Source: Candidatus Acidiferrales bacterium
GTDB taxonomy: Bacteria; Acidobacteriota; Terriglobia; Acidiferrales; UBA7541
Length of the DNA stretch: 64,000 nucleotides
Assembly: GCA_035934015.1 (NCBI GenBank)
Contig: DASYYH010000026.1
Span: forward strand, 110,720 to 174,719
Reading direction: 5' to 3'
The notes under the pieces are model-generated. The model had not been told where the DNA came from and searched no databases. It was given only the letters and a program-made list of their open reading frames with translations. The position numbers and the translations under genes are program-made. Positions 9,004 to 17,787 of the stretch are shown here, in pieces (the stretch's first letter is position 1; each line of letters begins with the position of its first letter).

Positions 9004-9900
9004 CTAGGAGCCAGCTGCGATCCCTGCATCTTCCGAGGCTCCCAGCGCGGCGGCGGCCCAGTCCAGATTCTCGCGTTTCTTGGCCATCGCGGAGAGCCAG
9101 CGGTCACGCAGCAGGCTTGCCGTCGGCATCGGCGTTTGGGATTCCGCCGCAGTTCGCAGAACGAGATGGATGTCCTTCAAGCCAAGCGCAAGGCGAAATC
9201 CCGCTGGCTCATAAGAATGTTCAGCGATGCGCTTGCCATAGCTTTCGTAAACCGGGCAGGGAAACAACGTCGGGACCAGCATTTCGAACGCGCGAGTGCG
9301 ATCTATCCCATTTTTTTCAGCCAGCGTGAACGCTTCCGCCAGCGCCTCAATCAGAGCGGCGAGCAGAAAATTTCCGGACAATTTCACCACATTCGCTGCG
9401 CCAGGGTCTTCACCGAACTCGAAAACGCTCCGGCTGAGAGGAGACAGAATCGGCGCGACTCTCTTTCTCGCCGCGGCCGGGCCAGATACGCAAACGGCAA
9501 GCTGGCGTGCCGCTGCTGCTTCCGGCCGCCCGAAAACCGGCGCAGCAATGTACGCGACGCCCATGCTTTCGTGCTGCCGAGCGAGCATTCGCGCGGTCGC
9601 CGGAGCAATCGTACTCATGGAGATGTGGACTCCGCCGGCGCCCAATCTGGAGACGAAAGAGTCGGAGCCAGTGCAAAGAGCCTCCAGCGCAGCATCATCG
9701 GAAACCATGGTCACAACGATGCCGCCTTTCGATGCCACTTCGGCCGGAGTCGAAACGGATTTCGCGCCGCTGGCAACGAGCGCGGCAGACTTGGACGCGG
9801 TGCGGTTGTAGACCTTCAGCGAATGTCCCGCGCGCTGAATATTTTCTGCAATGGGGAATCCCATGTTGCCGAGGCCGATCATTCCGATGGTTTCACTCAT
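9004..9900 (-). CDS. NAD(P)-dependent beta-hydroxyacid dehydrogenase family protein
   Basis: Member of the 3-hydroxyisobutyrate dehydrogenase / 6-phosphogluconate dehydrogenase-like family. The Rossmann glycine motif is GMIGLGNMGFPIAENI at the N-terminus, NRTASK lies at the end of the second strand where NADP-preferring members carry Asn-Arg-Thr, and the catalytic region KLSGNFLLAALIEALAEA has the conserved lysine in the K-x2-N-N/G position. The substrate cannot be read from sequence; glyoxylate/succinic semialdehyde reductase activity is common among relatives. ATG at 9900 is preferred over TTG at 9903 because GGGAG lies about 11 bases upstream. Confidence 0.85.
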   Translation of the reverse strand: MSETIGMIGLGNMGFPIAENIQRAGHSLKVYNRTASKSAALVASGAKSVSTPAEVASKGGIVVTMVSDDAALEALCTGSDSFVSRLGAGGVHISMSTIAPATARMLARQHESMGVAYIAAPVFGRPEAAAARQLAVCVSGPAAARKRVAPILSPLSRSVFEFGEDPGAANVVKLSGNFLLAALIEALAEAFTLAEKNGIDRTRAFEMLVPTLFPCPVYESYGKRIAEHSYEPAGFRLALGLKDIHLVLRTAAESQTPMPTASLLRDRWLSAMAKKRENLDWAAAALGASEDAGIAAGS

Positions 9901-10259
9901 CAAGAGAATCTCCCGCGAATACGAAATCGTACCAATACTGAATGCAAGCCACGGAAACCCGGCTTCAAATGAAACCGCGGGTTTCTTCCATGCAGGAAAA
10001 GGCTAACAGAAAACCCGCAAACGAGCATTAGCGCACCAGCAAACTGCGACTGAGCATGCCGGTGCGAATTTGGCTGCAGCTGCACAGAACAGGAGTTGAA
10101 ATGAGCCGCGAAACTTACGAGGAAGAAAAAAGAAAGAAGAAAGCCAAGGGGAAATGCTTGCCGGTGGTTTTCGGTTGGCTCTGCTGGCTGCAAAGGCCGC
10201 CCTGCTTCATTCAGCGGAGCTGCCTTTGCAGTCCTAGAGAGCTGAGGGTAAAAAACTTC
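9901..10259. other. Intergenic region, 359 bases
   Basis: It holds an 8-base inverted repeat (GAAACCCG...CGGGTTTC near 9954-9985) without a good T tract. A 73-codon frame opening at 10101 has AGGAG six bases upstream but runs into the antisense end of the PEP-CTERM gene and resembles nothing; I do not call it. No other feature is seen. Confidence 0.4.
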
Positions 10260-10853
10260 TTAGCTGTTACGGCGAAGCAGAAAGAATCCCACAATGCCGG
10301 TGCCAAGAAGGACGAGCGTTGACGGCTCTGGAGTTCCACCAATGCCGCCCGGGCCTGTCAAACCGCTCGGAGGACCTTCAAGCGAGAAGTAAGTGGTCGC
10401 TCCGATGCCCAAGCCACCCGTGAAGGTGACGACCAAGTTGCCACTGCTGAAGGCGAACGTCATGTTTGGCCCTTCGTAACCGTACGTCGTGCCCGAACAA
10501 TACGAAGCGCCCGTGTACGTGCAAATGCCATCGCCGTCAAAGCCAAAGGCAATGCCCGTGCTCGTCAGCGTCATCGAATTCAACGTTGCGCCAGTGTTGT
10601 TTGTAACACCGATGGACGTATCCTCGATGCCGTCGTAAGCCGGATTGCCGGTCAGTGTAACGCTGAAGGCTGTGGCCACTCCACCGCTCGCCGACGTCAC
10701 ATTGATTTCTGCTCCGCAATACAGAGGCCCTAAACCGGAGTCAGATCCGACGTTGGGGCACACTGCGCTCTGCGCCTGCGCCGCGCCTGCCGCCAGAAGC
10801 AAGAGGCAGCAGCCGAAGACAGGGTAAAGCATCTTCTTAATTGAAATGTTCAT
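10260..10853 (-). CDS. PEP-CTERM sorting-domain surface protein
   Basis: A 197-residue secreted protein with a signal peptide (LYPVFGCCLLLLAAGAAQAQ) and a C-terminal PEP-CTERM tripartite signal: PEPST, then a hydrophobic stretch LVLLGTGIVGFFLL, then RRNS. Such signals are processed by exosortases, and the proteins are usually linked to exopolysaccharide or biofilm. The body is Gly/Thr/Ser-rich with four cysteines. The ATG at 10853 is chosen because it begins the signal peptide and is preceded by a G-rich purine run; the open frame continues upstream without support. No exosortase gene lies in the window. Confidence 0.88.
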   Translation of the reverse strand: MNISIKKMLYPVFGCCLLLLAAGAAQAQSAVCPNVGSDSGLGPLYCGAEINVTSASGGVATAFSVTLTGNPAYDGIEDTSIGVTNNTGATLNSMTLTSTGIAFGFDGDGICTYTGASYCSGTTYGYEGPNMTFAFSSGNLVVTFTGGLGIGATTYFSLEGPPSGLTGPGGIGGTPEPSTLVLLGTGIVGFFLLRRNS

Positions 10854-11073
10854 AGTTATGAACACCCCCTTAGACAAGACACTAGCACTTGGCGCGCCAA
10901 AGTACTGTTTCCGTATCCTGTTCGTAATCATATATTTAGCTGGTGTAAATGCACGATGAACGCATGCATTAGGCACGGAGATAGCAGAATTGTGGAAATT
11001 GCTTGCACAATCCGTCGGCATGGAACGTCGTGATTTTCTACAATCCTGAGGGTGAGTACTAGTCATCCCCGCG

Positions 11074-11391
11074 TCAGTCGCCATGGACTTGAGAGAGCCA
11101 CTTCATCAGGATCGCTTTTTGATCTGGTTCGATCTGTGTGAATGATATTCCCATTCCGATGTTCGGTTTGGAATGGGCAACCGTGCCGACGGCGGTGAAC
11201 TTTGCGTCCATGTGGGTGATCGTGATACGCACGTTCGCCCCGCCGGGGAATGGATTCATGGTGTCGACATAGCAGCCATGGAGGCTTAAATCGCCGGTTC
11301 GGGCGTTTATACGCGTTTCCTGAGCCGATTCGAGGAGCTCGACCGAGGCGAAGAAAGGATGGCGCGGCTCGCGCCTGTGTTCGATGTCCAT
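11074..11391 (-). CDS. PilZ-domain protein (105 aa)
   Basis: A single PilZ domain, a c-di-GMP-binding fold. The N-terminal RREPRHPF carries the R-x3-R motif and SLHGCYV corresponds to the second conserved motif (D/N-x-S-x-x-G), with Leu-Ser-Leu-His-Gly in this copy. The remainder (GANVRITITHMDAKFTAVGTVAHS) supplies the beta-barrel. Binding of the ligand is therefore plausible but the second motif is slightly off consensus. It lies 220 bases upstream of the PEP-CTERM gene on the same strand; a link between c-di-GMP and surface-protein export is inference. Confidence 0.85.
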   Translation of the reverse strand: MDIEHRREPRHPFFASVELLESAQETRINARTGDLSLHGCYVDTMNPFPGGANVRITITHMDAKFTAVGTVAHSKPNIGMGISFTQIEPDQKAILMKWLSQVHGD

Positions 11392-11934
11392 TCCGTTGGA
11401 GGAATTATGCTCACCCGGCCGGGATAGTCAAGAGCCAAGCCGTCCGGCGGAGGCCCGCCGCGGCGGGATTCGCGGCCGAGGAATACAGCAAAAATCGCGC
11501 GATTTCCGGCCCCGGAAAAACTTTTACCGTAGACGATTTTCGCTTACACAAGAAACTACTTGCGTCAAGAATGAGTCTCGTCCTAAAATAAATTCTGTAA
11601 GCTCGATTGGTGTCTCCCCGCGAAGTAAACTTCCCGTTTTCCCCGAAAATCCGGAGAACCTGCGCGCGGTGCGCGTTTCGTCGCCGCAAAGCCGCAGCGC
11701 AGCCGCGCAACTTCTTCGCCGCTACCGTGTTCATCAAGACGGGCTGCGGTTGCGGCGCGCGAAGGGCTGCGCCTCCGCACTTCTTGCCCAAAGAATCAAT
11801 TTCCTGTGCGGCTTGTGCAACCCTCCCTGCGCACAGGCCGTCGAAAAAAGTGAGAGGCCTGCGGCGAGTGTGTGGCACTCTGGAGCGAGAGTCGGGCGGA
11901 AACCGCGCGCAGAAAGGCGCGGAGGAGAGAATCG
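11392..11934. other. Intergenic region with a possible promoter
   Basis: No gene is supported in these 543 bases. A candidate sigma-70 promoter on the plus strand, TTGCGT (11560-11565) and TAAAAT (11584-11589) with an 18-base spacer, would start a transcript about 340 bases before the gene at 11935; that long leader could hold an untranslated regulatory RNA, but I see no defined structure. The stretch 11600-11860 is GC-rich and open in several frames by composition only. Confidence 0.35.
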
Positions 11935-12303
11935 ATGAGAACGAAAATCGTGCCTGCCATTGCGCTGTTATCGCTGGCGCTCATTTCCGGCGCGGGATAT
12001 GCGAAGCCGAAGCCAGCGCCGCCGGTGAAACTGGTGATGTCTCCGGCGTCGATGGTATCTCCCGCCGACATCGTCAAATATCTTCAGGAAAAATGCCCCA
12101 ATGTGACGATAACGATCAATTCCAAAGAGTCGGATTACATGCTCGACGCCCGGGGCTGGCCCGAACGCTATCGGTTTACGTTATATCGCAAGGGCGGGAC
12201 GGCGGTGTTCGCCACGTCTACGATTTTGCTGAGCAACGCGGTCAAGGATGTTTGCAAGTACGTGAACAATAATCCGCTGCCAGCCGAAAAGCCCGCGAAG
12301 TAA
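11935..12303 (+). CDS. Small secreted hypothetical protein (122 aa)
   Basis: Signal peptide at residues 1-23 (KIVPAIALLSLALISGAGYA), then a short domain with SPADIVKYLQEKCPNVTITI and SKESDYMLDARGW. The fold pattern (helix, strand, Gly-Trp loop, RFTLYRKGG strand) suggests a compact alpha/beta domain that may sense or bind something outside the membrane. The start is fixed by GGAGGAGA directly upstream of ATG. No family is named with confidence. Confidence 0.72.
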   Translation: MRTKIVPAIALLSLALISGAGYAKPKPAPPVKLVMSPASMVSPADIVKYLQEKCPNVTITINSKESDYMLDARGWPERYRFTLYRKGGTAVFATSTILLSNAVKDVCKYVNNNPLPAEKPAK

Positions 12304-12465
12304 ATTGCGAAAAGGCGAGTCGGCGCGAATGCCGCTTGCACTTTAGAAAATATAATGACCGCCGCGTTCGCCGCTTCGCCACGATGATGAGACGTGTTGT
12401 GCTCTAGAAGAGCAAGAAGATTTAGGCGAGTCCACAATTCTTCGGGGATCTCAAATCAACACGCC

Positions 12466-12897
12466 TCACTTTCGGGCGCGGGATTCCCGCTGCAATCGCG
12501 CTTCTGCCGCAGCGCGAATTGCCGGCGGAAATGGACACGACTTGTGCGTTCGCCGATCCAGGTGCACGGCAGTCAATTCGCTGGTGGCTGCCACCGTATT
12601 TTTTTCGATGTTGCGCATCTCATGCACAAAGCGAATCACTTTTTCGCGCACCTCGAGTACGCGCGATCTGACTTCGACTACGTCACCCGCGAACAGTTCT
12701 TCTTTGTAGGTTGTGTTTTGCTGCACGCCGGCCATGCCACGGTGTTGCTCGCGCATATATGACGGCGTGATTCCGAGCTCGGCGAATAAATTCCACGTCG
12801 CTTCGTCGAATTTTCCCGTGTACCACATCACGTTCATGTGTCCCATGTGATCGCAGTGCCACGGATGCACCACGCCTTTGTATGTGAGTGTCTCCAT
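12466..12897 (-). CDS. Acyl-CoA thioesterase, hot-dog fold
   Basis: A 143-residue protein of the 4-hydroxybenzoyl-CoA thioesterase / YbgC-like group. The signature HPWHCDHMGHMNVMWYTGKF near residues 12-31 contains the catalytic-site Asp-His-Met-Gly-His-Met-Asn pattern of the hot-dog family. The substrate is not evident. The reading frame stays open into the tmRNA gene, so the start must be downstream: ATG at 12897 or 12906, neither with a strong ribosome binding site; I use 12897. Confidence 0.82.
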   Translation of the reverse strand: METLTYKGVVHPWHCDHMGHMNVMWYTGKFDEATWNLFAELGITPSYMREQHRGMAGVQQNTTYKEELFAGDVVEVRSRVLEVREKVIRFVHEMRNIEKNTVAATSELTAVHLDRRTHKSCPFPPAIRAAAEARLQRESRARK

Positions 12898-12984
12898 GGC
12901 CACCATAGTATGCCGTGATGCTTCGTGATGCCAACTCGGGCATGTGTTTCCGCACCATGATAATATAGCGAAGAGTCGTAATTC

Positions 12985-13363
12985 GGGGGCGAAACGGTTT
13001 CGACGGAGGCTGTCGCGGCCCGAAGGCATGCCGGGCGTCACCTGCCCGCAATCGGGTGAAACAATACAACTGCCAATACGCAGTTGGCTCTCGCTGCTTA
13101 ATTAAAAACTAAGTAGCGCGTCTCCCTTCCTGTCGCCCACGCGGGGAGGACGAGGCGTCACAAGGTGGACTGGCTGGCGCATTTCGGCCCGTAATGCGTC
13201 GGCGAGACTATCGGGCTAGCTGGCCGCGTTTCTTGCTCGCTCTGAGCGCGGGCGGCGAACAGCGGAATGCCGCAAGGCATGGCCGCATGCGAACGAGCTA
13301 AGCATGTAGTCTTCGTGCTACAAGGTCTCTCGGACGGGGGTTCGACTCCCCCCGCCTCCACCA
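12985..13363 (+). ncRNA. ssrA: Transfer-messenger RNA (tmRNA)
   Basis: The tRNA-like ends pair exactly: 5' GGGGGCG (12985-12991) with 3' CGCCTCC before the encoded ACCA (13360-13363), with one G-U pair. The typical GAAACGGTTTCGACGG follows the 5' end and GGGGTTCGACTCCCC forms the T arm. The tag reading frame is at 13072-13101: resume codon GCC, tag ANTQLALAA, stop TAA. An extended -10 element (TGATAATAT, ending 12966) lies just upstream. The product rescues stalled ribosomes together with SmpB, which is not in the window. Confidence 0.97.
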
Positions 13364-13533
13364 AATCCGCCGACGATCCTGGGGATAGTCGAGAGAAAAG
13401 CCGAAACGTCAGATGAAGTTGATTCCGTTCATAACGAGCCTCTAATGCGTCAGGCGATCAGGCAAGATCGCGCTCCGCTCGTTGCTACCTTATGAGGACG
13501 TACGTCTTAACATGAACTGACTCGTCGCGCTTG

Positions 13534-13944
13534 TCAGTGGCTTGCTGGCTTGAAAAGAGGCGGTGCGGTCTCCGTGGGAACGATAGAAGCAGCGAGAATC
13601 TTTCCGCCGTCGGCTGTGCGTGTCATTGTCCCCGTGACCCTGACGCTCTTGGCGGCAAATTTCGCAGCCAGCGATTGCGGATCGAGTTCATACACTTTAT
13701 TATCCGACCACAGTCCATACTTCGAGCCGCGTTCCACGCACAGGCGGACGCACTTCAAATCCGGCGTCATGTTCGAGGTGACCTGGCAGTGCGTGCCGCA
13801 ATGCGTGTCCGTGACGAAGCCGATCCAAACTTGCTGCGCAGACTGATGGCCGGGTTGCGGCGGCTGAGGTTGACTCTGGGAATAGGCGCCGGCCGAAACG
13901 ACGATGCATGCCAGAAATGCAACGAAAAAAGCCGTGCGGCGCAT
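13534..13944 (-). CDS. Secreted hypothetical protein with Cys/His cluster (136 aa)
   Basis: Signal peptide at residues 1-23 followed by a Gln/Pro/Ser-rich stretch and a small domain beginning VWIGFVTDTHCGTHC. This domain has conserved-looking Cys and His residues (CGTHCQV and CVRLCVERG), then a beta-rich second half (AAKSVRVTGTMTRTADGG). Proteins of this layout are frequent in Acidobacteriota and are annotated only as domains of unknown function. The ATG at 13944 has GGAGG about 10 bases upstream; the TTG at 13950 would be too close to it. Confidence 0.75.
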   Translation of the reverse strand: MRRTAFFVAFLACIVVSAGAYSQSQPQPPQPGHQSAQQVWIGFVTDTHCGTHCQVTSNMTPDLKCVRLCVERGSKYGLWSDNKVYELDPQSLAAKFAAKSVRVTGTMTRTADGGKILAASIVPTETAPPLFKPASH

Positions 13945-14147
13945 GAACAAAACCTCCGCGAAAAGCTTTTCGATGCGGACATCTTAACTCTCGGAACCGA
14001 GATTTGTCGACCATCGTATGCGAAGCGGCAGTCCAAAATGGCAGGAGAGATACAAGAAGGGAATTCTTCGCGGAAGACGGGTCGCCGCGTAGAATGTGCG
14101 ACGATAAGCGGCGCAGCGGGCCGCGAAACAGACGAAAGCGAGAATGG

Positions 14148-14768
14148 ATGGCTGAAGCCCCAGTGAAAGACGTGACGAAAGAAATGATGATTGCTCCTGC
14201 GACGCTCGAAGGACGGCACGTCCGGCTGGAACCTCTTTCGCGTGCGCATCATGCCGCGCTCGCTGCCATTGGCCTCGACGAAGAATTGTGGCGATGGATT
14301 CCCGATCCTGTCCGCACGCCGCAAGAGATGGCGGCATACGTCGAGGTCGCCCTTGCCGACCAGGCGCGTGGCGTTTCGCTGCCATTCGCAATCATCGAAA
14401 AAAAATCGGGTCAGGTGATTGGCTCGACGCGTTACGCCAGCATCGAGCGAATGCATCGCCGCGTCGAGATTGGCTGGACGTGGGTTGCAAGGCAGTGGCA
14501 GCGCACAGCGGTGAATACGGAGTGCAAATACTTGTTGCTGCGCCACGCGTTTGAAGTCCTTGGATGCATGCGCGTGGAGTTGAAAACGGATTCGCTGAAT
14601 GAAAAATCACGCAACGCGATTTTGCGCATCGGCGCGAGGCAAGAGGGCATCTTTCGCAATCACATGATTACTGCCAGCGGCAGAATTCGCCACTCGATTT
14701 ATTTCAGCATCATCGATTCAGAATGGCCGGAAATAAAATCCCGCCTCGAAGAAAAACTGAAAGTCTGA
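14148..14768 (+). CDS. GNAT family N-acetyltransferase (RimJ/RimL-like)
   Basis: A 206-residue GNAT protein. LEGRHVRLEPLSRAHHAAL is the usual N-terminal strand-helix of the RimL group, GQVIGSTRYASIERMHRRVEIGWTW gives the central strands, and the acetyl-CoA-binding region is WQRTAVNTECKYLLLRHAFE with the R/Q-x-x-G/A position replaced in part (Arg-Thr-Ala). MRVELKTDSLNEKSRNAILRIG is the well-conserved C-terminal signature. The substrate may be a protein N-terminus or a small amine. Several in-frame ATGs exist upstream; 14148 is chosen because the conserved domain starts 17 residues later. Confidence 0.85.
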   Translation: MAEAPVKDVTKEMMIAPATLEGRHVRLEPLSRAHHAALAAIGLDEELWRWIPDPVRTPQEMAAYVEVALADQARGVSLPFAIIEKKSGQVIGSTRYASIERMHRRVEIGWTWVARQWQRTAVNTECKYLLLRHAFEVLGCMRVELKTDSLNEKSRNAILRIGARQEGIFRNHMITASGRIRHSIYFSIIDSEWPEIKSRLEEKLKV

Positions 14769-14931
14769 GGGCTTTTCCCTTCGAAGCGTTTTTGCTGCTG
14801 AAATGACTCCGCAAATTTTCGAATTTGCAATTCCTCGATTGACGAAAGTGTTTCTCGCGGTATGATTTGCGGTTCCGACAGCTCTAATGAACGAATTTTG
14901 CTTTCATCATGCGTCCAGAAGGAGATTTCTA

Positions 14932-16815
14932 ATGACTCGATCGAATTATCGCTTGGCGTCTCTCTTTGCGTTGATCTTTCTGCTGGCTGCACCTGCGGCA
15001 TTCGCGCAAGCCGGCGCAATTCAATTGACCGTGGACGCGACCAGCGTCCCGCTGGGCTATGTGCGGACGCACATGATCATGCCTGTGCATCCCGGGCCTC
15101 TGACGCTCTATTTTCCAAAGTGGATTCCCGGCGAGCACGGGCCCGATGGACCGATCTCGAACCTCACGGGACTGAAATTCAGCGCGAATGGCCAGGCGAT
15201 TCCATGGCAGCGCGATTTGCTCGACGTTTTCACGTTTCACGTCAATGTCCCCGAGGGTATCGAACGCCTTGATGTGGATTTCATGTATCTCGAACCGAGC
15301 GGCGGAGGTTTTGCGACAGGCGCGCCTTCGTCAACGGACAAGCTCGTGGTGATCAGCTGGAACCAGAATGTTTTGTATCCTGCAGGTGAACCGGCAAAGG
15401 ACATCATGTTCCACGCGCGCCTCAAAGTTCCGAGCGGATGGAAGTACGGCACGCCGCTGCCGGTGGAGAGCGCTGCGGGAGATGAAATCACATTTCAGCC
15501 CGTGTCGCTGAATCGCCTCGTGGATTCCCCGGTGATTGCCGGCGAGTATTACCGCGCGATCAACATCACGCCTCCGGGCGAGCCGATTCATCATGAGCTC
15601 GACCTTGTGGCCGATAGCGAGGCGGCGCTGAATATCAGCCCGGACGCGATCCAGAAAATGACGAATCTGGTGGCCGAATCGGGAAAGTTGTTCGGCTCGC
15701 GCCACTATCGCGATTACCATTTTCTGCTGACGCTCAGCGACCACGTGGCGCACTTCGGCCTCGAGCATCACGAAAGCAATGACAGCCGCCTGCCGGAACG
15801 AGCGTTAATCGGTCCGAACGCCGAAATGATGCTCGGCGGCTTGCTCTCGCACGAGTTCATGCATTCGTGGAACGGCAAATTCCGCCGCCCAGCGGATTTG
15901 GCGACGCCGGAATACGAAACGCCGATGCAGGATGATTTGCTGTGGGTCTATGAGGGCCTGACGGATTTTCTTGGGCCGATGCTCGCGGCGCGCAGCGGCC
16001 TTTGGACGCCCCAGCAATATCACGAATATCTCGCCAGCATCGCGGCCAATCTTGGTCCCGGCACGCCCGGCCGCACATGGCGCGATTTGCAGGACACGGC
16101 AACGGCAATCCCGGGCGTTCGCGGCGGCGGCGGTTGGGCGAACTGGCGCCGCGGCTCAGATTACTATCCAGAGGGAGATTTGCTCTGGCTCGAGGTCGCG
16201 ACGATCATCCACCAGCAAAGCAATGGCGCAAAATCGATTGACGATTTCTGCCATCTGTTTCATGGCGGCCCAAACAACGGACCCGAACTGAAAACTTACA
16301 CTTTCGACGGCGTCGTCGCGTCGCTGAATCAAATCGTGCCGTACGATTGGGCGAAGTTCTTGCACGAGCGGCTCACGTCTCTCTCTCCAGAGGCGCCTGT
16401 GGGAGGAATCGAGAATGGCGGATGGAAGGTAGAGCTTTCGAGCCAGCCTCCTGAGCAGGGCTTGCGCGGCGGCAATCCGGGCGACGAATACTCCCTCGGC
16501 CTGCAATTGGGAGCAGACGGGGCGGTTCGCGATTCGATCGTTGGCGGAGCTGCCTACAAAGCGGGAGTTACGGCGGGAATGAAAATCATTGCTGTGAATG
16601 GCCGTGTTTTCAAGCCCGAGCTGTTGGAGGATGCCGTCAAGGCAAACATGAATGGCGGAGAGCCGATTCATCTGCTGTTAAGCGTCAACGACGATTTCCT
16701 GAAAACCGTTGACGTGGATTATCGCGGCGGAGATCGCTACCCGCATCTCGTGAGAGACTCCAGCAAGCCGGATTATCTCGATGAGCTCATCAAGCCGCGA
16801 GCCGGCGGGATGTAA
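14932..16815 (+). CDS. M61 family peptidase with PDZ domain, secreted
   Basis: A 627-residue exported metalloprotease related to glycyl aminopeptidase. The signal peptide is YRLASLFALIFLLAAPAAFA. The N-terminal beta domain (about 25-200) is the M61 'N' domain with FPKWIPGEHGPDGPI. The zinc motif is HEFMH in LLSHEFMHSWNGKFRRP, with the third ligand probably in WVYEGLTDF. A PDZ domain occupies the C-terminus (about 520-610: YSLGLQLGADGAVR, AAYKAGVTAGMKIIAVNG). AAGGAGA ahead of ATG 14932 fixes the start, favouring it over an ATG 45 bases upstream. It probably degrades extracellular or periplasmic peptides. Confidence 0.92.
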   Translation: MTRSNYRLASLFALIFLLAAPAAFAQAGAIQLTVDATSVPLGYVRTHMIMPVHPGPLTLYFPKWIPGEHGPDGPISNLTGLKFSANGQAIPWQRDLLDVFTFHVNVPEGIERLDVDFMYLEPSGGGFATGAPSSTDKLVVISWNQNVLYPAGEPAKDIMFHARLKVPSGWKYGTPLPVESAAGDEITFQPVSLNRLVDSPVIAGEYYRAINITPPGEPIHHELDLVADSEAALNISPDAIQKMTNLVAESGKLFGSRHYRDYHFLLTLSDHVAHFGLEHHESNDSRLPERALIGPNAEMMLGGLLSHEFMHSWNGKFRRPADLATPEYETPMQDDLLWVYEGLTDFLGPMLAARSGLWTPQQYHEYLASIAANLGPGTPGRTWRDLQDTATAIPGVRGGGGWANWRRGSDYYPEGDLLWLEVATIIHQQSNGAKSIDDFCHLFHGGPNNGPELKTYTFDGVVASLNQIVPYDWAKFLHERLTSLSPEAPVGGIENGGWKVELSSQPPEQGLRGGNPGDEYSLGLQLGADGAVRDSIVGGAAYKAGVTAGMKIIAVNGRVFKPELLEDAVKANMNGGEPIHLLLSVNDDFLKTVDVDYRGGDRYPHLVRDSSKPDYLDELIKPRAGGM

Positions 16816-16854
16816 TTTTCTCGCTGAGCTTCTGCAAGCCAATGACTGTGGAAA

Positions 16855-16885
16855 GGATCCCGCCTGCTATCTGACGGCGGGATTC
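16855..16885 (+). terminator. Hairpin after M61 peptidase gene, probable terminator
   Basis: GGATCCCGCC (16855-16864) pairs with GGCGGGATTC (16876-16885), ten base pairs with one G-U. A moderately T-rich stretch (TTGCTGTCTCC) follows instead of a pure T tract, so termination may be incomplete. Confidence 0.6.
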
Positions 16886-16982
16886 TTGCTGTCTCCTGTC
16901 GTGGGGAAGGAACCGGCTTCCGCAATGCGTGTTGACACTTTTTCCCAGCGTTTCCATAATCGCGGACAGGGCACACTCACGC

Positions 16983-17777
16983 ATGGGCGATGCTCAAAAA
17001 ACCCGGGAACGCGCCTTGGAGGCGGCGGTTTCGCGCGCCGTTCGCGACAATCTTCTGCCTTTGCAGAAGACGCTCGAAGACTTGCAACAGGCCTTCGCTG
17101 ACCTCGTCTCGGCCTGTTCGTCGGTGAGGCCGACCAACACTCTGCCCGCTATGCTGCGTGTGCGGGCAACCTCAGCTTCATTGGCCGCGAGCCTTTCCGT
17201 TCTGTCGGATTTCATCTCGAATGCCATGAAGGACCACGGCCGCGACATAGACGACGAAGAAAGTGGAGACGATGCGCCTACCGTAGCGGTAGCCGAAGCG
17301 CCAGCCCCGCGACAGCAGAAATTGCCTCCGCCGGAAATTCCAGTTCCAACTGCACATGCGCCCGTGACCGAGGCGGAAGAAGAACCAGCCGCGGAAATCG
17401 AGGCTACCGTTGAGGAGGACGTCGCATCCGAACCTGTAGAGGCGCCAGAACCGGAGCCGGTCGCATTTCGCATCGCGGATTTGCCGCCTGATGAACAGGA
17501 ACTGCACAAGCGGGCGAATCGCGTAGCCAAAGTATCCATGCAAGATATTAAAATGCTGAAACCGGCGGACGTCCGCAAAGGCCAGGAGCATAAAGACATT
17601 TGCGTGCGGCTTCGCGGAGAACTCGACAAGGCGCGGAGAGAATATGATCGCCGCTTTCAAAAAATACTCGAGCAGCCCGTCGATTATTTCCGCCATTGGA
17701 TGGTGGAAATTTTGGGCGACGGCGACCCGGAAACCCTCGGAGAATATCCCTATCCCTCACCCGTTCTACGCCGGTGA
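16983..17777 (+). CDS. Hypothetical protein with acidic Pro/Glu/Ala linker (264 aa)
   Basis: Three parts are visible. Residues 1-90 are helical with heptad-like leucines (LLPLQKTLEDLQQAFADLV), possibly a coiled coil. Residues 90-165 are a low-complexity acidic linker rich in Glu, Ala and Pro. Residues 165-245 form a compact helical domain (ELHKRANRVAKVSMQDI, then ICVRLRGELDKARREYDRRF). No signal peptide or membrane segment is seen, so it is probably cytoplasmic. I do not recognise the family. It ends 10 bases before the lytic transglycosylase start and is likely transcribed with it. Confidence 0.7.
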   Translation: MGDAQKTRERALEAAVSRAVRDNLLPLQKTLEDLQQAFADLVSACSSVRPTNTLPAMLRVRATSASLAASLSVLSDFISNAMKDHGRDIDDEESGDDAPTVAVAEAPAPRQQKLPPPEIPVPTAHAPVTEAEEEPAAEIEATVEEDVASEPVEAPEPEPVAFRIADLPPDEQELHKRANRVAKVSMQDIKMLKPADVRKGQEHKDICVRLRGELDKARREYDRRFQKILEQPVDYFRHWMVEILGDGDPETLGEYPYPSPVLRR

Positions 17778-17787
17778 TTCGCGCCCG

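Noticed and set aside
10101..10322. 73-codon plus-strand frame with AGGAG six bases upstream
   Set aside because: The ribosome binding site is good, but the product is a basic low-complexity peptide with no homology feel and its last 20 codons are antisense to the PEP-CTERM gene.
11411..11878. 155-codon minus-strand frame in the gap before 11935
   Set aside because: Arg/Ala-rich, no ribosome binding site, no domain; explained by GC-rich composition.
13158..13364. Minus-strand frame with MVEAGGVEPPSE-like start
   Set aside because: It is the antisense of the tmRNA 3' half; this false protein is a well-known artefact of tmRNA and tRNA-like sequences.
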